Positions 15,901 to 31,900 of a stretch of 64,000 bases of DNA are shown here, one piece after another; position 1 is the stretch's first letter, and the number at the start of each line of letters is the position of its first letter. The position numbers were made by a program, and so were the translations under genes. This DNA comes from Watersipora subatra. Taxonomy: Eukaryota; Bryozoa; Gymnolaemata; Cheilostomatida; Watersiporidae. The notes under the pieces are model-generated. The model saw only the letters and a program-made list of their open reading frames with translations, did no database searches and was not told the DNA's origin. The stretch lies in assembly GCF_963576615.1 (NCBI RefSeq), contig NC_088712.1, forward strand, positions 30,657,870-30,721,869. The letters run 5' to 3'.

Positions 15901-18900
15901 TACTCATCAGGATCTTGGGACATATTTGGTACTTTTCTGGTTGTAAGGTCTTTCCTGGGCTATAATAGACCCTATGCAGTTAATATTTATAAGGATTTTA
16001 GCACTTATTTGGTTCAGTTTTAGTGTTTAAATCCTTTTCCACACGGAGATTATACTCATCAGGATCTTGGGACATATTTGGTACTTTTCTGGTTGTAAGG
16101 TCCTTCCTGGGCTATAATAGACCCTATGCAGTTAATATTTATAAGGATTTTAGCACTTATTTGGTTCAGTTTTAGTGTTTAAATCCTTTTCCATACGGAG
16201 ATTATACTCATCAGGATCTCGGGACATATTTGGTACTTTTCTGGTTGTAAGGTCCTTCCTGGGCTATAATAGACCCTATGCAGTTAATATTTATAAGGAT
16301 TTTAGCACTTATTTGGTTCAGTTTTAGTGTTTAAATCCTTTTCCATATGGCGATTATACTCATCAGGATCTTAGCACATATTTAGTACTTTTTTGGTTGT
16401 AAAGTCCTTCCTCTGCAATAGACCCTATGCAGTTAATATTTATAAGGATTTTAGCACTTATTTGGTTCAGTTTTAGTGTTTAAATCCTTTTCCATATGGA
16501 GATTATACTCATCAGGATCTTGGGACATATTTGGTACTTTTCTGGTTGTAATGTCCTTCCTGGGCTATAATAGACCCTATGCAGTTAATATTTATAAGGA
16601 TTTTAGCACTTATTTGGTTCAGTTTTAGTGTTTAAGTCCTTTTCCATATGGCGATTATACTCATCAGGATCTTGGGACATATTTGGTATTTTTCTGGTTG
16701 TAAAGTCCTTCCTTGGCAATAGACCCTATCCAATTAATATTTATAAGGATTTTAGCACTTATTTGGTTCAGTTTTCGTGTTTAAACCCTTTTCCATGTGG
16801 CGATTATACTCATCAGGATCTTGGGACATATTTGGTACTTTTCTGGTTGTAAGGTCTTTCCTCGGCTATATTAGACCCTATGCAGTTAATATTTATAAGG
16901 ATTTTAGCACTTATTTGGTTCAGTTTTAGTGTTTAAATCCTTTTCCATATGGCGATTATACTCATCAGCATCTTGGGACATATTTGGTACTTTTTTGGTT
17001 GTAAAATCTTTCCTTGGCTATAGACCCTATGCAGTTAATATTTATAAGGATTTTAGCACTTATTTGGTTCAGTTTTAGTGTTTAAATCCTTTTCCATATG
17101 GAGATTATACTCATCAGGATCTTGGGACATATTTGGTACTTTTCTGGTTGTAAGGTCCTTCCTTGGCTATAATAGACCCTATGCAGTTAATATTTATAAG
17201 GATTTTAGCATTTCTTTGGTTCAGTTTTAGTGTTTAAATCCTTTTCCATATGGAGATTATACTCATCAGGATCTTGGGACATATTTGGTACTTTTCTGGT
17301 TGTAAGGTCCTTCCTGGGCTATGATAGATCCTATGCAGTTAATATTTATAAGGATTTTAGCACTTATTTGGTTCAGTTTTAGTGTTTAAATCCTTTTCCA
17401 TATGGAGATTATACTCATCAGGATCTTAGCACATATTTAGTACTTTTTTGGTTGTAAAATCCTTCCTTGGCTATAGACCCTATGCAGTTAATATTTATAA
17501 GGATTTTAGCACTTATTTGGTTCAGTTTTAGTGTTTAAATCCTTTTCCATATGGCGATTATACTCATCAGGATCTTAGCACATATTTAGTACTTTTTTGG
17601 TTGTAAAGTCCTTCCTTGGCAATAGACCCTATGCAGTTAATATTTATAAGGATTTTAGCACTTATTTGGTTCAGTTTTAGTGTTTAAGTCCTTTTCCATA
17701 TGGCGATTATACTCATCAGGATCTTAGCACATATTTAGTACTTTTTTGGTTGTAAAGTCCTTCCTTGGCAATAGACCCTATGCAGTTAATATTTATAAGG
17801 ATTTTAGCACTTATTTGGTTCAGTTTTAGTGTTTAAATCCTTTTCCATATGGAGATTATACTCATCAGGATCTTGGGACATATTTGGTACTTTTCTGGTT
17901 GTAAGGTCCTTCCTTGGCTATAATAGACCCTATGCAGTTAATATTTATAAAGATTTTAGCATTCTTTGGTTCAGTTTTAGTGTTTAAATCCTTTTCCATA
18001 TGGAGATTATACTCATCAGGATCTTGGGACATATTTGGTACTTTTCTGGTTGTAAGGTCCTTCCTGGGCTATGATAGATCCTATGCAGTTAATATTTATA
18101 AGGATTTTAGCACTTATTTGGTTCAGTTTTAGTGTTTAAATCCTTTTCCATATGGAGATTATACTCATCAGGATCTTAGCACATATTTAGTACTTTTTTG
18201 GTTGTAAAATCCTTCCTTGGCTATAGACCCTATGCAGTTCATATTTATAAAGATTTTAGCACTTATTTGGTTCAGTTTTAGTGTTTAAATCCTTTTCCAT
18301 ATGGAGATTATACTCATCAGGATCTTGGGACATATTTGGTACTTTTTCTGGTTGTAAGGTCCTTCCTTGGCTATAATAGACCCTATGCAGTTAATATTTA
18401 TAAGGATTTTAGCACTATTTGGTTCAGTTTTAGTGTTTAAATCCTTTTCCATATGGAGATTCTACTCATCAGGATCTTGGGACATATTTTGTACTTTTTT
18501 GGTTGTAAGGTCCTTCCTTGGCTATAATAGACCCTATGCAGTTAATATTTATAAGGATTTTAGCATTTCTTTGGTTCAGTTTTAGTGTTCAAATCTTTTT
18601 CCATATGGCGATTATACTCATGAGGATCTTAGCACATATTTAGTACTTTTTTGGTTGTAAAATCATTCCTTGGCAATAGACCCTATGCAGTTAATATTTA
18701 TAAGGATTTTCGCACTTATTTGGTTCAGTTTTAGTGTTTAAATCCTTTTCCATATGGAGATTATACTCATCAGGATCTTGGGACATATTTAGTACTTTTC
18801 TGGTTGTAAGGTCCTTCCTGGGCTATAATAGACCCTATGCAGTTAATACTTATAAGGATTTTAGCACTTATTTGGTTCAGTTTTAGTGTTTAAATCCTTT

Positions 18901-19100
18901 TCCATATGGAGATTATACTCATCAGGATCTTAGCACATATTTAGTACTTCTTTGGTTGTAAAATCCTTCCTTGGCAATAGACCCTATGCAGTTAATATTT
19001 ATAAGGATTTTAGCACTTATTTCGTTCAGTTTTAGTGTTTAAATCCTTTTCCATATGGCGATTATACTCATCAGCATCTTGGGACATATTTGGTACTTTT
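12123..19100 (+). repeat. Higher-order repeat, 3,916-bp period (26 monomers)
   Basis: Two adjacent copies. CCACACGG is at 12123 and 16039, the GTTTAAGTCC variant at 12718 and 16634 and again at 13766 and 17682, and the ACTTCTTTGG variant at 15031 and 18946. Spacing is 3,916 bp until the last pair, where it is 3,915, because the second copy carries three single-T length changes between about 17,959 and 18,415. The length equals 26 monomers (14 of 152 and 12 of 149 bp). Confidence 0.85.
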
Positions 19101-22100
19101 CTGGTTGTAAAGTCCTTCCTTGGCTATAGGCCCTATGCAGTTAATATTTATAAGGATTTTAGCACTAATTTGGTTCAGTTTTAGTGTTTAAATCCTTTTC
19201 CATATGGCGATTATACTCATCAGGATCTTGGGACATATTTGGTACTTTTCTGGTTGTAAGGTCCTTCCTGGGCTATAATAGACCCTATGCAGTTAATATT
19301 TATAAGGATTTTAGCACTTATTTGGTTCAGTTTTAGTGTTTAAATCCTTTTCCATATGGCGATTATACTCATCAGGATCTTAGCACATATTTAGTACTTT
19401 TTTGGTTGTAAAATCCTTCCTTGGCTATAGACCCTATGCAGTTAATATTTATAAAGATTTTAGCACTTATTTGGTTCAGTTTTAGTGTTTAAATCCTTTT
19501 CCATATGGAGATTATACTCATCAGGATCTTGGGACATATTTGGTACTTTTCTGGTTGTAAGGTCCTTCCTTGGCTATAATAGACCCTATGCAGTTAATAT
19601 TTATAAGGATTTTAGCACTTATTTGGTTCAGTTTTAGTGTTTAAATCCTTTTCCATATGGCGATTATACTCATGAGGATCTTAGCACATATTTAGTACTT
19701 TTTTGGTTGTAAAATCCTTCCTTGGCTATAGACCCTATGCAGTTAATATTGATAAGGATTTTAGCATTTATTTGGTTCAGTTTTAGTGTTTAAATCCTTT
19801 TCCATACGGAGATTATACTCATCAGGATCTTGGGACATATTTGGTACTTTTCTGGTTGTAAGGTCTTTCCTGGGCTATAATAGACCCTATGCAGTTAATA
19901 TTTATAAGGATTTTAGCATTTATTTGGTTCAGTTTTAGTGTTTAAATCCTTTTCCATACGGAGATTATACTCATCAGGATCTTGGGACATATTTGGTACT
20001 TTTCTGGTTGGAAAATCTTTCCTTGGCAATAGACCCTATGCAGTTAATATTTATAAGGATTTTAGCACTTATTTGGTTCAGTTTTAGTGTTCAAATCCTT
20101 TTCCATATGGCAATTATACTCATGAGGATCTTAGCACGTATTTAGTACTTTTTTGGTTGTAAAATCCATCCTTGGTTATAGGCCCTATGCAGTTAATATT
20201 TATAAGGATTTTAGCATTTCTTTAGTTCAGTTTTAGTGTTTAAATCCTTTTCCATATGGAGATTATACTCATCAGGATCTTGGGACATATTTGGTACTTT
20301 TCTGGTTGTAAGGTCATTCCTGGGCTATAATAGACCCTATGCAGTTAATATTTATAAGGATTTTAGCACTTATTTGGTTCAGTTTTAGTGTTTAAATCCT
20401 TTTCCATATGGAGATTATACTCATCAGGATCTTAGCACATATTTAGTACTTTTTTGGTTGTAAAATCCTTCCTTGGCTATAGACCCTATGCAGTTAATAT
20501 TTATAAAGATTTTAGCACTTATTTGGTTCAGTTTTAGTGTTGAAATCTTTTTCCATATGGCGATTATACTCATGAGAATCCTAGCACATATTTAGTATTT
20601 TTTTGGTTGTAAAATCCTTCCTTGGCTATAGACCCTATGCAGTTAATATTTATAAGGATTTTAGCACTTATTTGGTTCAGTTTTAGTGTTTAAATCCTTT
20701 TCCATACGGAGATTATACTCATCAGGATCTTGGGACATATTTGGTACTTTTTTGGTTGTAAAATCTTTCCTTGGCTATCGACCCTATGCAGTTAATATTT
20801 ATAAGGATTTTAGCACTTATTTGGTTCAGTTTTAGTGTTTAAATCCTTTTCCATATGGAGATTATACTCATCAGGATCTTGGGACATATTTGGTACTTTT
20901 CTGGTTGTAAGGTCCTTCCTTGGCTATAATAGACCCTATGCAGTTAATATTTATAAGGATTTTAGCATTTCTTTGGTTCAGTTTTAGTGTTTAAATCCTT
21001 TTCCATACGGAGATTTTACTCATCAGGATCTTGGGACATATTTGGTACTTTTCTGGTTGTAAGGTCCTTCCTTGGCTATAATAGACCCTATGCAGTTAAT
21101 ATTTATAAGGATTTTAGCACTTATTTGGTTCAGTTTTAGTGTTTAAATCCTTTTCCATATGGAGATTATACTCATCAGGATCTTAGCACATATTTAGTAC
21201 TTTTTTGGTTGTAAAATCCATCCTTGGCTATAGACCCTATGCAGTTAATATTTATAAGGATTTTAGCACTTATTTGGTTCAGTTTTAGTGTTTAAATCCT
21301 TTTCCATATGGAGATTATACTCATCAGGATCTTGGGACATATTTGGTACTTTTCTGGTTGTAAGGTCCTTCCTTGGCTATAATAAACCCTATGCTGTTAA
21401 TATTTATAAGGATTTTAGCACTTATTTGGTTCAGTTTTAGTGTTGAAATCTTTTTCCATATGGCGATTATACTCATGAGGATCCTAGCACATATTTAGTA
21501 CTTTTTTGGTTGTAAAATCCTTCCTTGGCTATAGACCCTATGCAGTTAATATTTATAAAGATTTTAGCACTTATTTGGTTCAGTTTTAGTGTTGAAATCT
21601 TTTTCCATATGGCGATTATACTCATGAGGATCCTAGCACATATTTAGTACTTTTTTGGTTGTAAAATCCTTCCTTGGCTATAGACCCTATGCAGTTAATA
21701 TTTATAAGGATTTTAGCACTTATTTGGTTCAGTTTTAGTGTTTAAATCCTTTTCCATACGGAGATTATACTCATCAGGATCTTGGGACATATTTTGTACT
21801 TTTCTGGTTGTAAGGTCCTTCCTGGGCTATAATAGACCCTATGCAGTTAATATTTATAAGGATTTTAGCACTTATTTGGTTCAGTTTTAGTGTTTAAATC
21901 CTTTTCCATATGGCGATTATACTCATCAGGATCTTAGCACATATTTAGTACTTTTTTGGTTGTAAAATCCTTCTTTGGCTATAGACCCTATGCAGTTAAT
22001 ATTTATAAAGATTTTAGCACTTATTTGGTTCAGTTTTAGTGTTTAAATCCTTTTCCATACGGAGATTATACTCATCAGGATCTTGGAACATATTTGGTAC

Positions 22101-22999
22101 TTTTCTGGTTGTAAGGTCCTTCCTTGGCTATAATAGACCCTATGCAGTTAATATTTATAAGGATTTTAGCACTTATTTGGTTCAGTTTTAGTGTTTAAAT
22201 CCTTTTCCATATGGCGATTATACTCATGAGGATCTTAGCACATATTTAGTACTTTTTTGGTTGTAAAATCCTTCCTTGGCTATAGACCCTATGCAGTTAA
22301 TATTGATAAGGATTTTAGCATTTCTTTGGTTCAGTTTTAGTGTTTAAATCCTTTTCCATACGGAGATTATACTCATCAGGATCTTGGGACATATTTGGTA
22401 CTTTTCTGGTTGTAAGGTCATTCCTGGGCTATAATAGACCCTATGCAGTTAATATTTATAAGGATTTTAGCACTTATTTGGTTCAGTTTTAGTGTTTAAA
22501 TCCTTTTCCATATGGAGATTATACTCATCAGGATCTTAGCACATATTTAGTACTTTTTTGGTTGTAAAATCCTTCCTTGGCTATAGACCCTATGCAGTTA
22601 ATATTTATAAAGATTTTAGCACTTATTTGGTTCAGTTTTAGTGTTGAAATCTTTTTCCATATGGCGATTATACTCATGAGAATCCTAGCACATATTTAGT
22701 ACTTTTTTGGTTGTAAAATCCTTCCTTGGCTATAGACCCTATGCAGTTAATATTTATAAGGATTTTAGCACTTATTTGGTTCAGTTTTAGTGTTTAAATC
22801 CTTTTCCATACGGAGATTATACTCATCAGGATCTTGGGACATATTTGGTACTTTTTTGGTTGTAAAATCTTTCCTTGGCTATAGACCCTATGCAGTTAAT
22901 ATTTATAAGGATTTTAGCACTTATTTGGTTCAGTTTTAGTGTTTAAATCCTTTTCCATATGGAGATTATACTCATCAGGATCTTGGGACATATTTGGTA

Positions 23000-25900
23000 C
23001 TTTTCTGGTTGTAAGGTCCTTCCTTGGCTATAATAGACCCTATGCAGTTAATATTTATAAGGATTTTAGCATTTCTTTGGTTCAGTTTTAGTGTTTAAAT
23101 CCTTTTCCATACGGAGATTTTACTCATCAGGATCTTGGGACATATTTGGTACTTTTCTGGTTGTAAGGTCCTTCCTTGGCTATAATAGACCCTATGCAGT
23201 TAATATTTATAAGGATTTTAGCACTTATTTGGTTCAGTTTTAGTGTTTAAATCCTTTTCCATATGGCGATTATACTCATCAGGATCTTAGCACATATTTC
23301 GTACTTTTTTGGTTGTAAAATCCTTCCTTGGCTATAGACCCTATGCAGTTAATATTTATAAAGATTTTAGCACTTATTTGGTTCAGTTTTAGTGTTTAAA
23401 TCCTTTTCCATACGGAGATTATACTCATCAGGATCTTGGGACATATTTGGTACTTTTCTGGTTGTAAGGTCCTTCCTTGGCTATAATAGACCCTATGCAG
23501 TTAATATTTATAAGGATTTTAGCACTTATTTGGTTCAGTTTTAGTGTTTAAATCCTTTTCCATATGGCGATTATACTCATGAGGATCTTAGCACATATTT
23601 AGTACTTTTTTGGTTGTAAAATCCTTCCTTGGCTATAGACCCTATGCAGTTAATATTGATAAGGATTTTAGCATTTCTTTGGTTCAGTTTTAGTGTTTAA
23701 ATCCTTTTCCATACGGAGATTATACTCATCAGGATCTTGGGACATATTTGGTACTTTTCTGGTTGTAAGGTCATTCCTGGGCTATAATAGACCCTATGCA
23801 GTTAATATTTATAAGGATTTTAGCACTTATTTGGTTCAGTTTTAGTGTTTAAATCCTTTTCCATATGGAGATTATACTCATCAGGATCTTAGCACATATT
23901 TAGTACTTTTTTGGTTGTAAAATCCTTCCTTGGCTATAGACCCTATGCAGTTAATATTTATAAAGGTTTTAGCACTTATTTGGTTCAGTTTTAGTGTTGA
24001 AATCTTTTTCCATATGGCGATTATACTCATGAGAATCCTAGCACATATTTAGTACTTTTTTGGTTGTAAAATCCTTCCTTGGCTATAGACCCTATGCAGT
24101 TAATATTTATAAGGATTTTAGCACTTATTTGGTTCAGTTTTAGTGTTTAAATCCTTTTCCATACGGAGATTATACTCATCAGGATCTTGGGACATATTTG
24201 GTACTTTTTTGGTTGTAAAATCTTTCCTTGGCTATAGACCCTATGCAGTTAATATTTATAAGGATTTTAGCACTTATTTGGTTCAGTTTTAGTGTTTAAA
24301 TCCTTTTCCATATGGAGATTATACTCATCAGGATCTTGGGACATATTTGGTACTTTTCTGGTTGTAAGGTCCTTCCTTGGCTATAATAGACCCTATGCAG
24401 TTAATATTTATAAGGATTTTAGCACTTATTTGGTTTAGTTTTAGTGTTTAAATCCTTTTCCATATGGAGATTATACTCATTAGGATCTTGGGACATATTT
24501 GGTACTTTTCTGGTTGTAAGGTCCTTCCTTGGCTATAATAGACCCTATGCAGTTAATATTTATAAGGATTTTAGCACTTATTTGGTTCAGCTTTAGTGTT
24601 TAAATCCTTTTCCATATGGAGATTATACTTATCAGGATCTTGGGACATATTTGGTACTTTAATGTTGTAAGGTCCTTCTTTGGCTATAATAGACCCTATG
24701 CAGTTAATATTTATAAGGATTTTAGCACTTATTTGGTTCAGTTTTAGTGTTTAAATCCTTTTCCATATGGAGATTATACTCATCAGGATCTTGGGACATA
24801 TTTGGTACTTTTCTGGTTGTAAGGTCCTTCCTCGGCTATAATAGACCTTATGCAGTTAATATTTATACGGATTTTAGCATTTATTTGGTTCAGTTTTAGT
24901 GTTTAAATCCTTCTCCACTTGGAGATTATACTCATCAGGTTCTTGCAACATATTTGGTACTTTTCTGGTTGTAAAATCTTTCCTTGGCAATAGGCCCTAT
25001 GCAGTTAATATTTATAAGGATTTTAGCACTTATTTGGTTCAGTTTTAGTGTTTAAATCCTTTTCCATATGGCAATTATACTCATCAGGATCTTAGCACAT
25101 AATTAGTACTTTTTTGGTTGTAAAATCCATCCTTGGCTATAGGCCCTATGCAGTTAATATTTATAAGGATTTTAGCACTAATTTGGTTCAGTTTTAGTGT
25201 TTAAATCCTTTTCCATATGGCGATTATACTCATCAGGATCTTGGGACATATTTGGTACTTTTCTGGTTGTAAGGTCCTTCCTGGGCTATAATAGACCCTA
25301 TGCAGTTAATATTTATAAGGATTTTAGCACTTATTTGGTTCAGTTTTAGTGTTTAAATCCTTTTCCATATGGCGATTATACTCATCAGGATCTTAGCACA
25401 TATTTAGTACTTTTTTGGTTGTAAAATCCTTCCTTGGCTATAGACCCTATGCAGTTAATATTTATAAAGATTTTAGCACTTATTTGGTTCAGTTTTAGTG
25501 TTTAAATCCTTTTCCATATGGAGATTATACTCATCAGGATCTTGGGACATATTTGGTACTTTTCTGGTTGTAAGGTCCTTCCTTGGCTATAATAGACCCT
25601 ATGCAGTTAATATTTATAAGGATTTTAGCACTTATTTGGTTCAGTTTTAGTGTTTAAATCCTTTTCCATATGGCGATTATACTCATGAGGATCTTAGCAC
25701 ATATTTAGTACTTTTTTGGTTGTAAAATCCTTCCTTGGCTATAGACCCTATGCAGTTAATATTGATAAGGATTTTAGCATTTATTTGGTTCAGTTTTAGT
25801 GTTTAAATCCTTTTCCATACGGAGATTATACTCATCAGGATCTTGGGACATATTTGGTACTTTTCTGGTTGTAAGGTCCTTCCTGGGCTATAATAGACCC

Positions 25901-28900
25901 TATGCAGTTAATATTTATAAGGATTTTAGCATTTATTTGGTTCAGTTTTAGTGTTTAAATCCTTTTCCATACGGAGATTATACTCATCAGGATCTTGGGA
26001 CATATTTGGTACTTTTCTGGTTGGAAAATCTTTCCTTGGCAATAGACCCTATGCAGTTAATATTTATAAGGATTTTAGCACTTATTTGGTTCAGTTTTAG
26101 TGTTCAAATCCTTTTCCATATGGCAATTATACTCATGAGGATCTTAGCACGTATTTAGTACTTTTTTGGTTGTAAAATCCATCCTTGGTTATAGGCCCTA
26201 TGCAGTTAATATTTATAAGGATTTTAGCATTTCTTTAGTTCAGTTTTAGTGTTTAAATCCTTTTCCATATGGAGATTATACTCATCAGGATCTTGGGACA
26301 TATTTGGTACTTTTCTGGTTGTAAGGTCATTCCTGGGCTATAATAGACCCTATGCAGTTAATATTTATAAGGATTTTAGCACTTATTTGGTTCAGTTTTA
26401 GTGTTTAAATCCTTTTCCATATGGAGATTATACTCATCAGGATCTTAGCACATATTTAGTACTTTTTTGGTTGTAAAATCCTTCCTTGGCTATAGACCCT
26501 ATGCAGTTAATATTTATAAAGATTTTAGCACTTATTTGGTTCAGTTTTAGTGTTGAAATCTTTTTCCATATGGCGATTATACTCATGAGAATCCTAGCAC
26601 ATATTTAGTATTTTTTTGGTTGTAAAATCCTTCCTTGGCTATAGACCCTATGCAGTTAATATTTATAAGGATTTTAGCACTTATTTGGTTCAGTTTTAGT
26701 GTTTAAATCCTTTTCCATACGGAGATTATACTCATCAGGATCTTGGGACATATTTGGTACTTTTTTGGTTGTAAAATCTTTCCTTGGCTATAGACCCTAT
26801 GCAGTTAATATTTATAAGGATTTTAGCACTTATTTGGTTCAGTTTTAGTGTTTAAATCCTTTTCCATATGGAGATTATACTCATCAGGATCTTGGGACAT
26901 ATTTGGTACTTTTCTGGTTGTAAGGTCCTTCCTTGGCTATAATAGACCCTATGCAGTTAATATTTATAAGGATTTTAGCATTTCTTTGGTTCAGTTTTAG
27001 TGTTTAAATCCTTTTCCATACGGAGATTTTACTCATCAGGATCTTGGGACATATTTGGTACTTTTCTGGTTGTAAGGTCCTTCCTTGGCTATAATAGACC
27101 CTATGCAGTTAATATTTATAAGGATTTTAGCACTTATTTGGTTCAGTTTTAGTGTTTAAATCCTTTTCCATATGGAGATTATACTCATCAGGGTCTTAGC
27201 ACATATTTAGTACTTTTTTGGTTGTAAAATCCATCCTTGGCTATAGACCCTATGCAGTTAATATTTATAAGGATTTTAGCACTTATTTGGTTCAGTTTTA
27301 GTGTTTAAATCCTTTTCCATATGGAGATTATACTCATCAGGATCTTGGGACATATTTGGTACTTTTCTGGTTGTAAGGTCCTTCCTTGGCTATAATAAAC
27401 CCTATGCTGTTAATATTTATAAGGATTTTAGCACTTATTTGGTTCAGTTTTAGTGTTGAAATCTTTTTCCATATGGCGATTATACTCATGAGGATCCTAG
27501 CACATATTTAGTACTTTTTTGGTTGTAAAATCCTTCCTTGGCTATAGACCCTATGCAGTTAATATTTATAAAGATTTTAGCACTTATTTGGTTCAGTTTT
27601 AGTGTTGAAATCTTTTTCCATATGGCGATTATACTCATGAGGATCCTAGCACATATTTAGTACTTTTTTGGTTGTAAAATCCTTCCTTGGCTATAGACCC
27701 TATGCAGTTAATATTTATAAGGATTTTAGCACTTATTTGGTTCAGTTTTAGTGTTTAAATCCTTTTCCATACGGAGATTATACTCATCAGGATCTTGGGA
27801 CATATTTTGTACTTTTCTGGTTGTAAGGTCCTTCCTGGGCTATAATAGACCCTATGCAGTTAATATTTATAAGGATTTTAGCACTTATTTGGTTCAGTTT
27901 TAGTGTTTAAATCCTTTTCCATATGGCGATTATACTCATCAGGATCTTAGCACATATTTAGTACTTTTTTGGTTGTAAAATCCTTCTTTGGCTATAGACC
28001 CTATGCAGTTAATATTTATAAAGATTTTAGCACTTATTTGGTTCAGTTTTAGTGTTTAAATCCTTTTCCATACGGAGATTATACTCATCAGGATCTTGGA
28101 ACATATTTGGTACTTTTCTGGTTGTAAGGTCCTTCCTTGGCTATAATAGACCCTATGCAGTTAATATTTATAAGGATTTTAGCACTTATTTGGTTCAGTT
28201 TTAGTGTTTAAATCCTTTTCCATATGGAGATTATACTCATCAGGATCTTAGCACATATTTAGTACTTTTTTGATTGTAAAATCCTTCCTTGGCTATAGAC
28301 CCTATGCAGTTAATATTTATAAAGATTTTAGCACTTATTTGGTTCAGTTTTAGTGTTGAAATCTTTTTCCATATGGCGATTATACTCATGAGAATCCTAG
28401 CACATATTTAGTACTTTTTTGGTTGTAAAATCCTTCCTTGGCTATAGACCCTATGCAGTTAATATTTATAAGGATTTTAGCACTTATTTGGTTCAGTTTT
28501 AGTGTTTAAATCCTTTTCCATACGGAGATTATACTCATCAGGATCTTGGGACATATTTGGTACTTTTTTGGTTGTAAAATCTTTCCTTGGCTATAGACCC
28601 TATGCAGTTAATATTTATAAGGATTTTAGCACTTATTTGGTTCAGTTTTAGTGTTTAAATCCTTTTCCATATGGAGATTATACTCATCAGGATCTTGGGA
28701 CATATTTGGTACTTTTCTGGTTGTAAGGTCCTTCCTTGGCTATAATAGACCCTATGCAGTTAATATTTATAAGGATTTTAGCATTTCTTTGGTTCAGTTT
28801 TAGTGTTTAAATCCTTTTCCATACGGAGATTTTACTCATCAGGATCTTGGGACATATTTGGTACTTTTCTGGTTGTAAGGTCCTTCCTTGGCTATAATAG

Positions 28901-31900
28901 ACCCTATGCAGTTAATATTTATAAGGATTTTAGCACTTATTTGGTTCAGTTTTAGTGTTTAAATCCTTTTCTATATGGCGATTATACTCATCAGGATCTT
29001 AGCACATATTTAGTACTTTTTTGGTTGTAAAATCCTTCCTTGGCTATAGACCCTATGCAGTTAATATTTATAAAGATTTTAGCACTTATTTGGTTCAGTT
29101 TTAGTGTTTAAATCCTTTTCCATACGGAGATTATACTCATCAGGATCTTGGGACATATTTGGTACTTTTCTGGTTGTAAGGTCCTTCCTTGGCTATAATA
29201 GACCCTATGCAGTTAATATTTATAAGGATTTTAGCACTTATTTGGTTCAGTTTTAGTGTTTAAATCCTTTTCCATATGGCGATTATACTCATGATGATCT
29301 TAGCACATATTTAGTACTTTTTTGGTTGTAAAATCCTTCCTTGGCTATAGACCCTATGCAGTTAATATTGATAAGGATTTTAGCATTTCTTTGGTTCAGT
29401 TTTAGTGTTTAAATCCTTTTCCATACGGAGATTATACTCATCAGGATCTTGGGACATATTTGGTACTTTTCTGGTTGTAAGGTCATTCCTGGGCTATAAT
29501 AGACCCTATGCAGTTAATATTTATAAGGATTTTAGCACTTATTTGGTTCAGTTTTAGTGTTTAAATCCTTTTCCATATGGAGATTATACTCATCAGGATC
29601 TTAGCACATATTTAGTACTTTTTTGGTTGTAAAATCCTTCCTTGGCTATAGACCCTATGCAGTTAATATTTATAAAGGTTTTAGCACTTATTTGGTTCAG
29701 TTTTAGTGTTGAAATCTTTTTCCATATGGCGATTATACTCATGAGAATCCTAGCACATATTTAGTACTTTTTTGGTTGTAAAATCCTTCCTTGGCTATAG
29801 ACCCTATGCAGTTAATATTTATAAGGATTTTAGCACTTATTTGGTTCAGTTTTAGTGTTTAAATCCTTTTCCATACGGAGATTATACTCATCAGGATCTT
29901 GGGACATATTTGGTACTTTTTTGGTTGTAAAATCTTTCCTTGGCTATAGACCCTATGCAGTTAATATTTATAAGGATTTTAGCACTTATTTGGTTCAGTT
30001 TTAGTGTTTAAATCCTTTTCCATATGGAGATTATACTCATCAGGATCTTGGGACATATTTGGTACTTTTCTGGTTGTAAGGTCCTTCCTTGGCTATAATA
30101 GACCCTATGCAGTTAATATTTATAAGGATTTTAGCACTTATTTGGTTTAGTTTTAGTGTTTAAATCCTTTTCCATATGGAGATTATACTCATCAGGATCT
30201 TGGGACATATTTGGTACTTTTCTGGTTGTAAGGTCCTTCCTTGGCTATAATAGACCCTATGCAGTTAATATTTATAAGGATTTTAGCACTTATTTGGTTC
30301 AGCTTTAGTGTTTAAATCCTTTTCCATATGGAGATTATACTTATCAGGATCTTGGGACATATTTGGTACTTTAATGTTGTAAGGTCCTTCTTTGGCTATA
30401 ATAGACCCTATGCAGTTAATATTTATAAGGATTTTAGCACTTATTTGGTTCAGTTTTAGTGTTTAAATCCTTTTCCATATGGAGATTATACTCATCAGGA
30501 TCTTGGGACATATTTGGTACTTTTCTGGTTGTAAGGTCCTTCCTCGGCTATAATAGACCCTATGCAGTTAATATTTATACGGATTTTAGCATTTATTTGG
30601 TTCAGTTTTAGTGTTTAAATCCTTCTCCACTTGGAGATTATACTCATCAGGTTCTTGCAACATATTTGGTACTTTTCTGGTTGTAAAATCTTTCCTTGGC
30701 AATAGGCCCTATGCAGTTAATATTTATAAGGATTTTAGCACTTATTTGGTTCAGTTTTAGTGTTTAAATCCTTTTCCATATGGCAATTATACTCATCAGG
30801 ATCTTAGCACATAATTAGTACTTTTTTGGTTGTAAAATCCATCCTTGGCTATAGGCCCTATGCAGTTAATATTTATAAGGATTTTAGCACTAATTTGGTT
30901 CAGTTTTAGTGTTTAAATCCTTTTCCATATGGCGATTATACTCATCAGGATCTTGGGACATATTTGGTACTTTTCTGGTTGTAAGGTCCTTCCTGGGCTA
31001 TAATAGACCCTATGCAGTTAATATTTATAAGGATTTTAGCACTTATTTGGTTCAGTTTTAGTGTTTAAATCCTTTTCCATATGGCGATTATACTCATCAG
31101 GATCTTAGCACATATTTAGTACTTTTTTGGTTGTAAAATCCTTCCTTGGCTATAGACCCTATGCAGTTAATATTTATAAAGATTTTAGCACTTATTTGGT
31201 TCAGTTTTAGTGTTTAAATCCTTTTCCATATGGAGATTATACTCATCAGGATCTTGGGACATATTTGGTACTTTTCTGGTTGTAAGGTCCTTCCTTGGCT
31301 ATAATAGACCCTATGCAGTTAATATTTATAAGGATTTTAGCACTTATTTGGTTCAGTTTTAGTGTTTAAATCCTTTTCCATATGGCGATTATACTCATGA
31401 GGATCTTAGCACATATTTAGTACTTTTTTGGTTGTAAAATCCTTCCTTGGCTATAGACCCTATGCAGTTAATATTGATAAGGATTTTAGCATTTATTTGG
31501 TTCAGTTTTAGTGTTTAAATCCTTTTCCATACGGAGATTATACTCATCAGGATCTTGGGACATATTTGGTACTTTTCTGGTTGTAAGGTCCTTCCTGGGC
31601 TATAATAGACCCTATGCAGTTAATATTTATAAGGATTTTAGCATTTATTTGGTTCAGTTTTAGTGTTTAAATCCTTTTCCATACGGAGATTATACTCATC
31701 AGGATCTTGGGACATATTTGGTACTTTTCTGGTTGGAAAATCTTTCCTTGGCAATAGACCCTATGCAGTTAATATTTATAAGGATTTTAGCACTTATTTG
31801 GTTCAGTTTTAGTGTTCAAATCCTTTTCCATATGGCAATTATACTCATGAGGATCTTAGCACGTATTTAGTACTTTTTTGGTTGTAAAATCCATCCTTGG

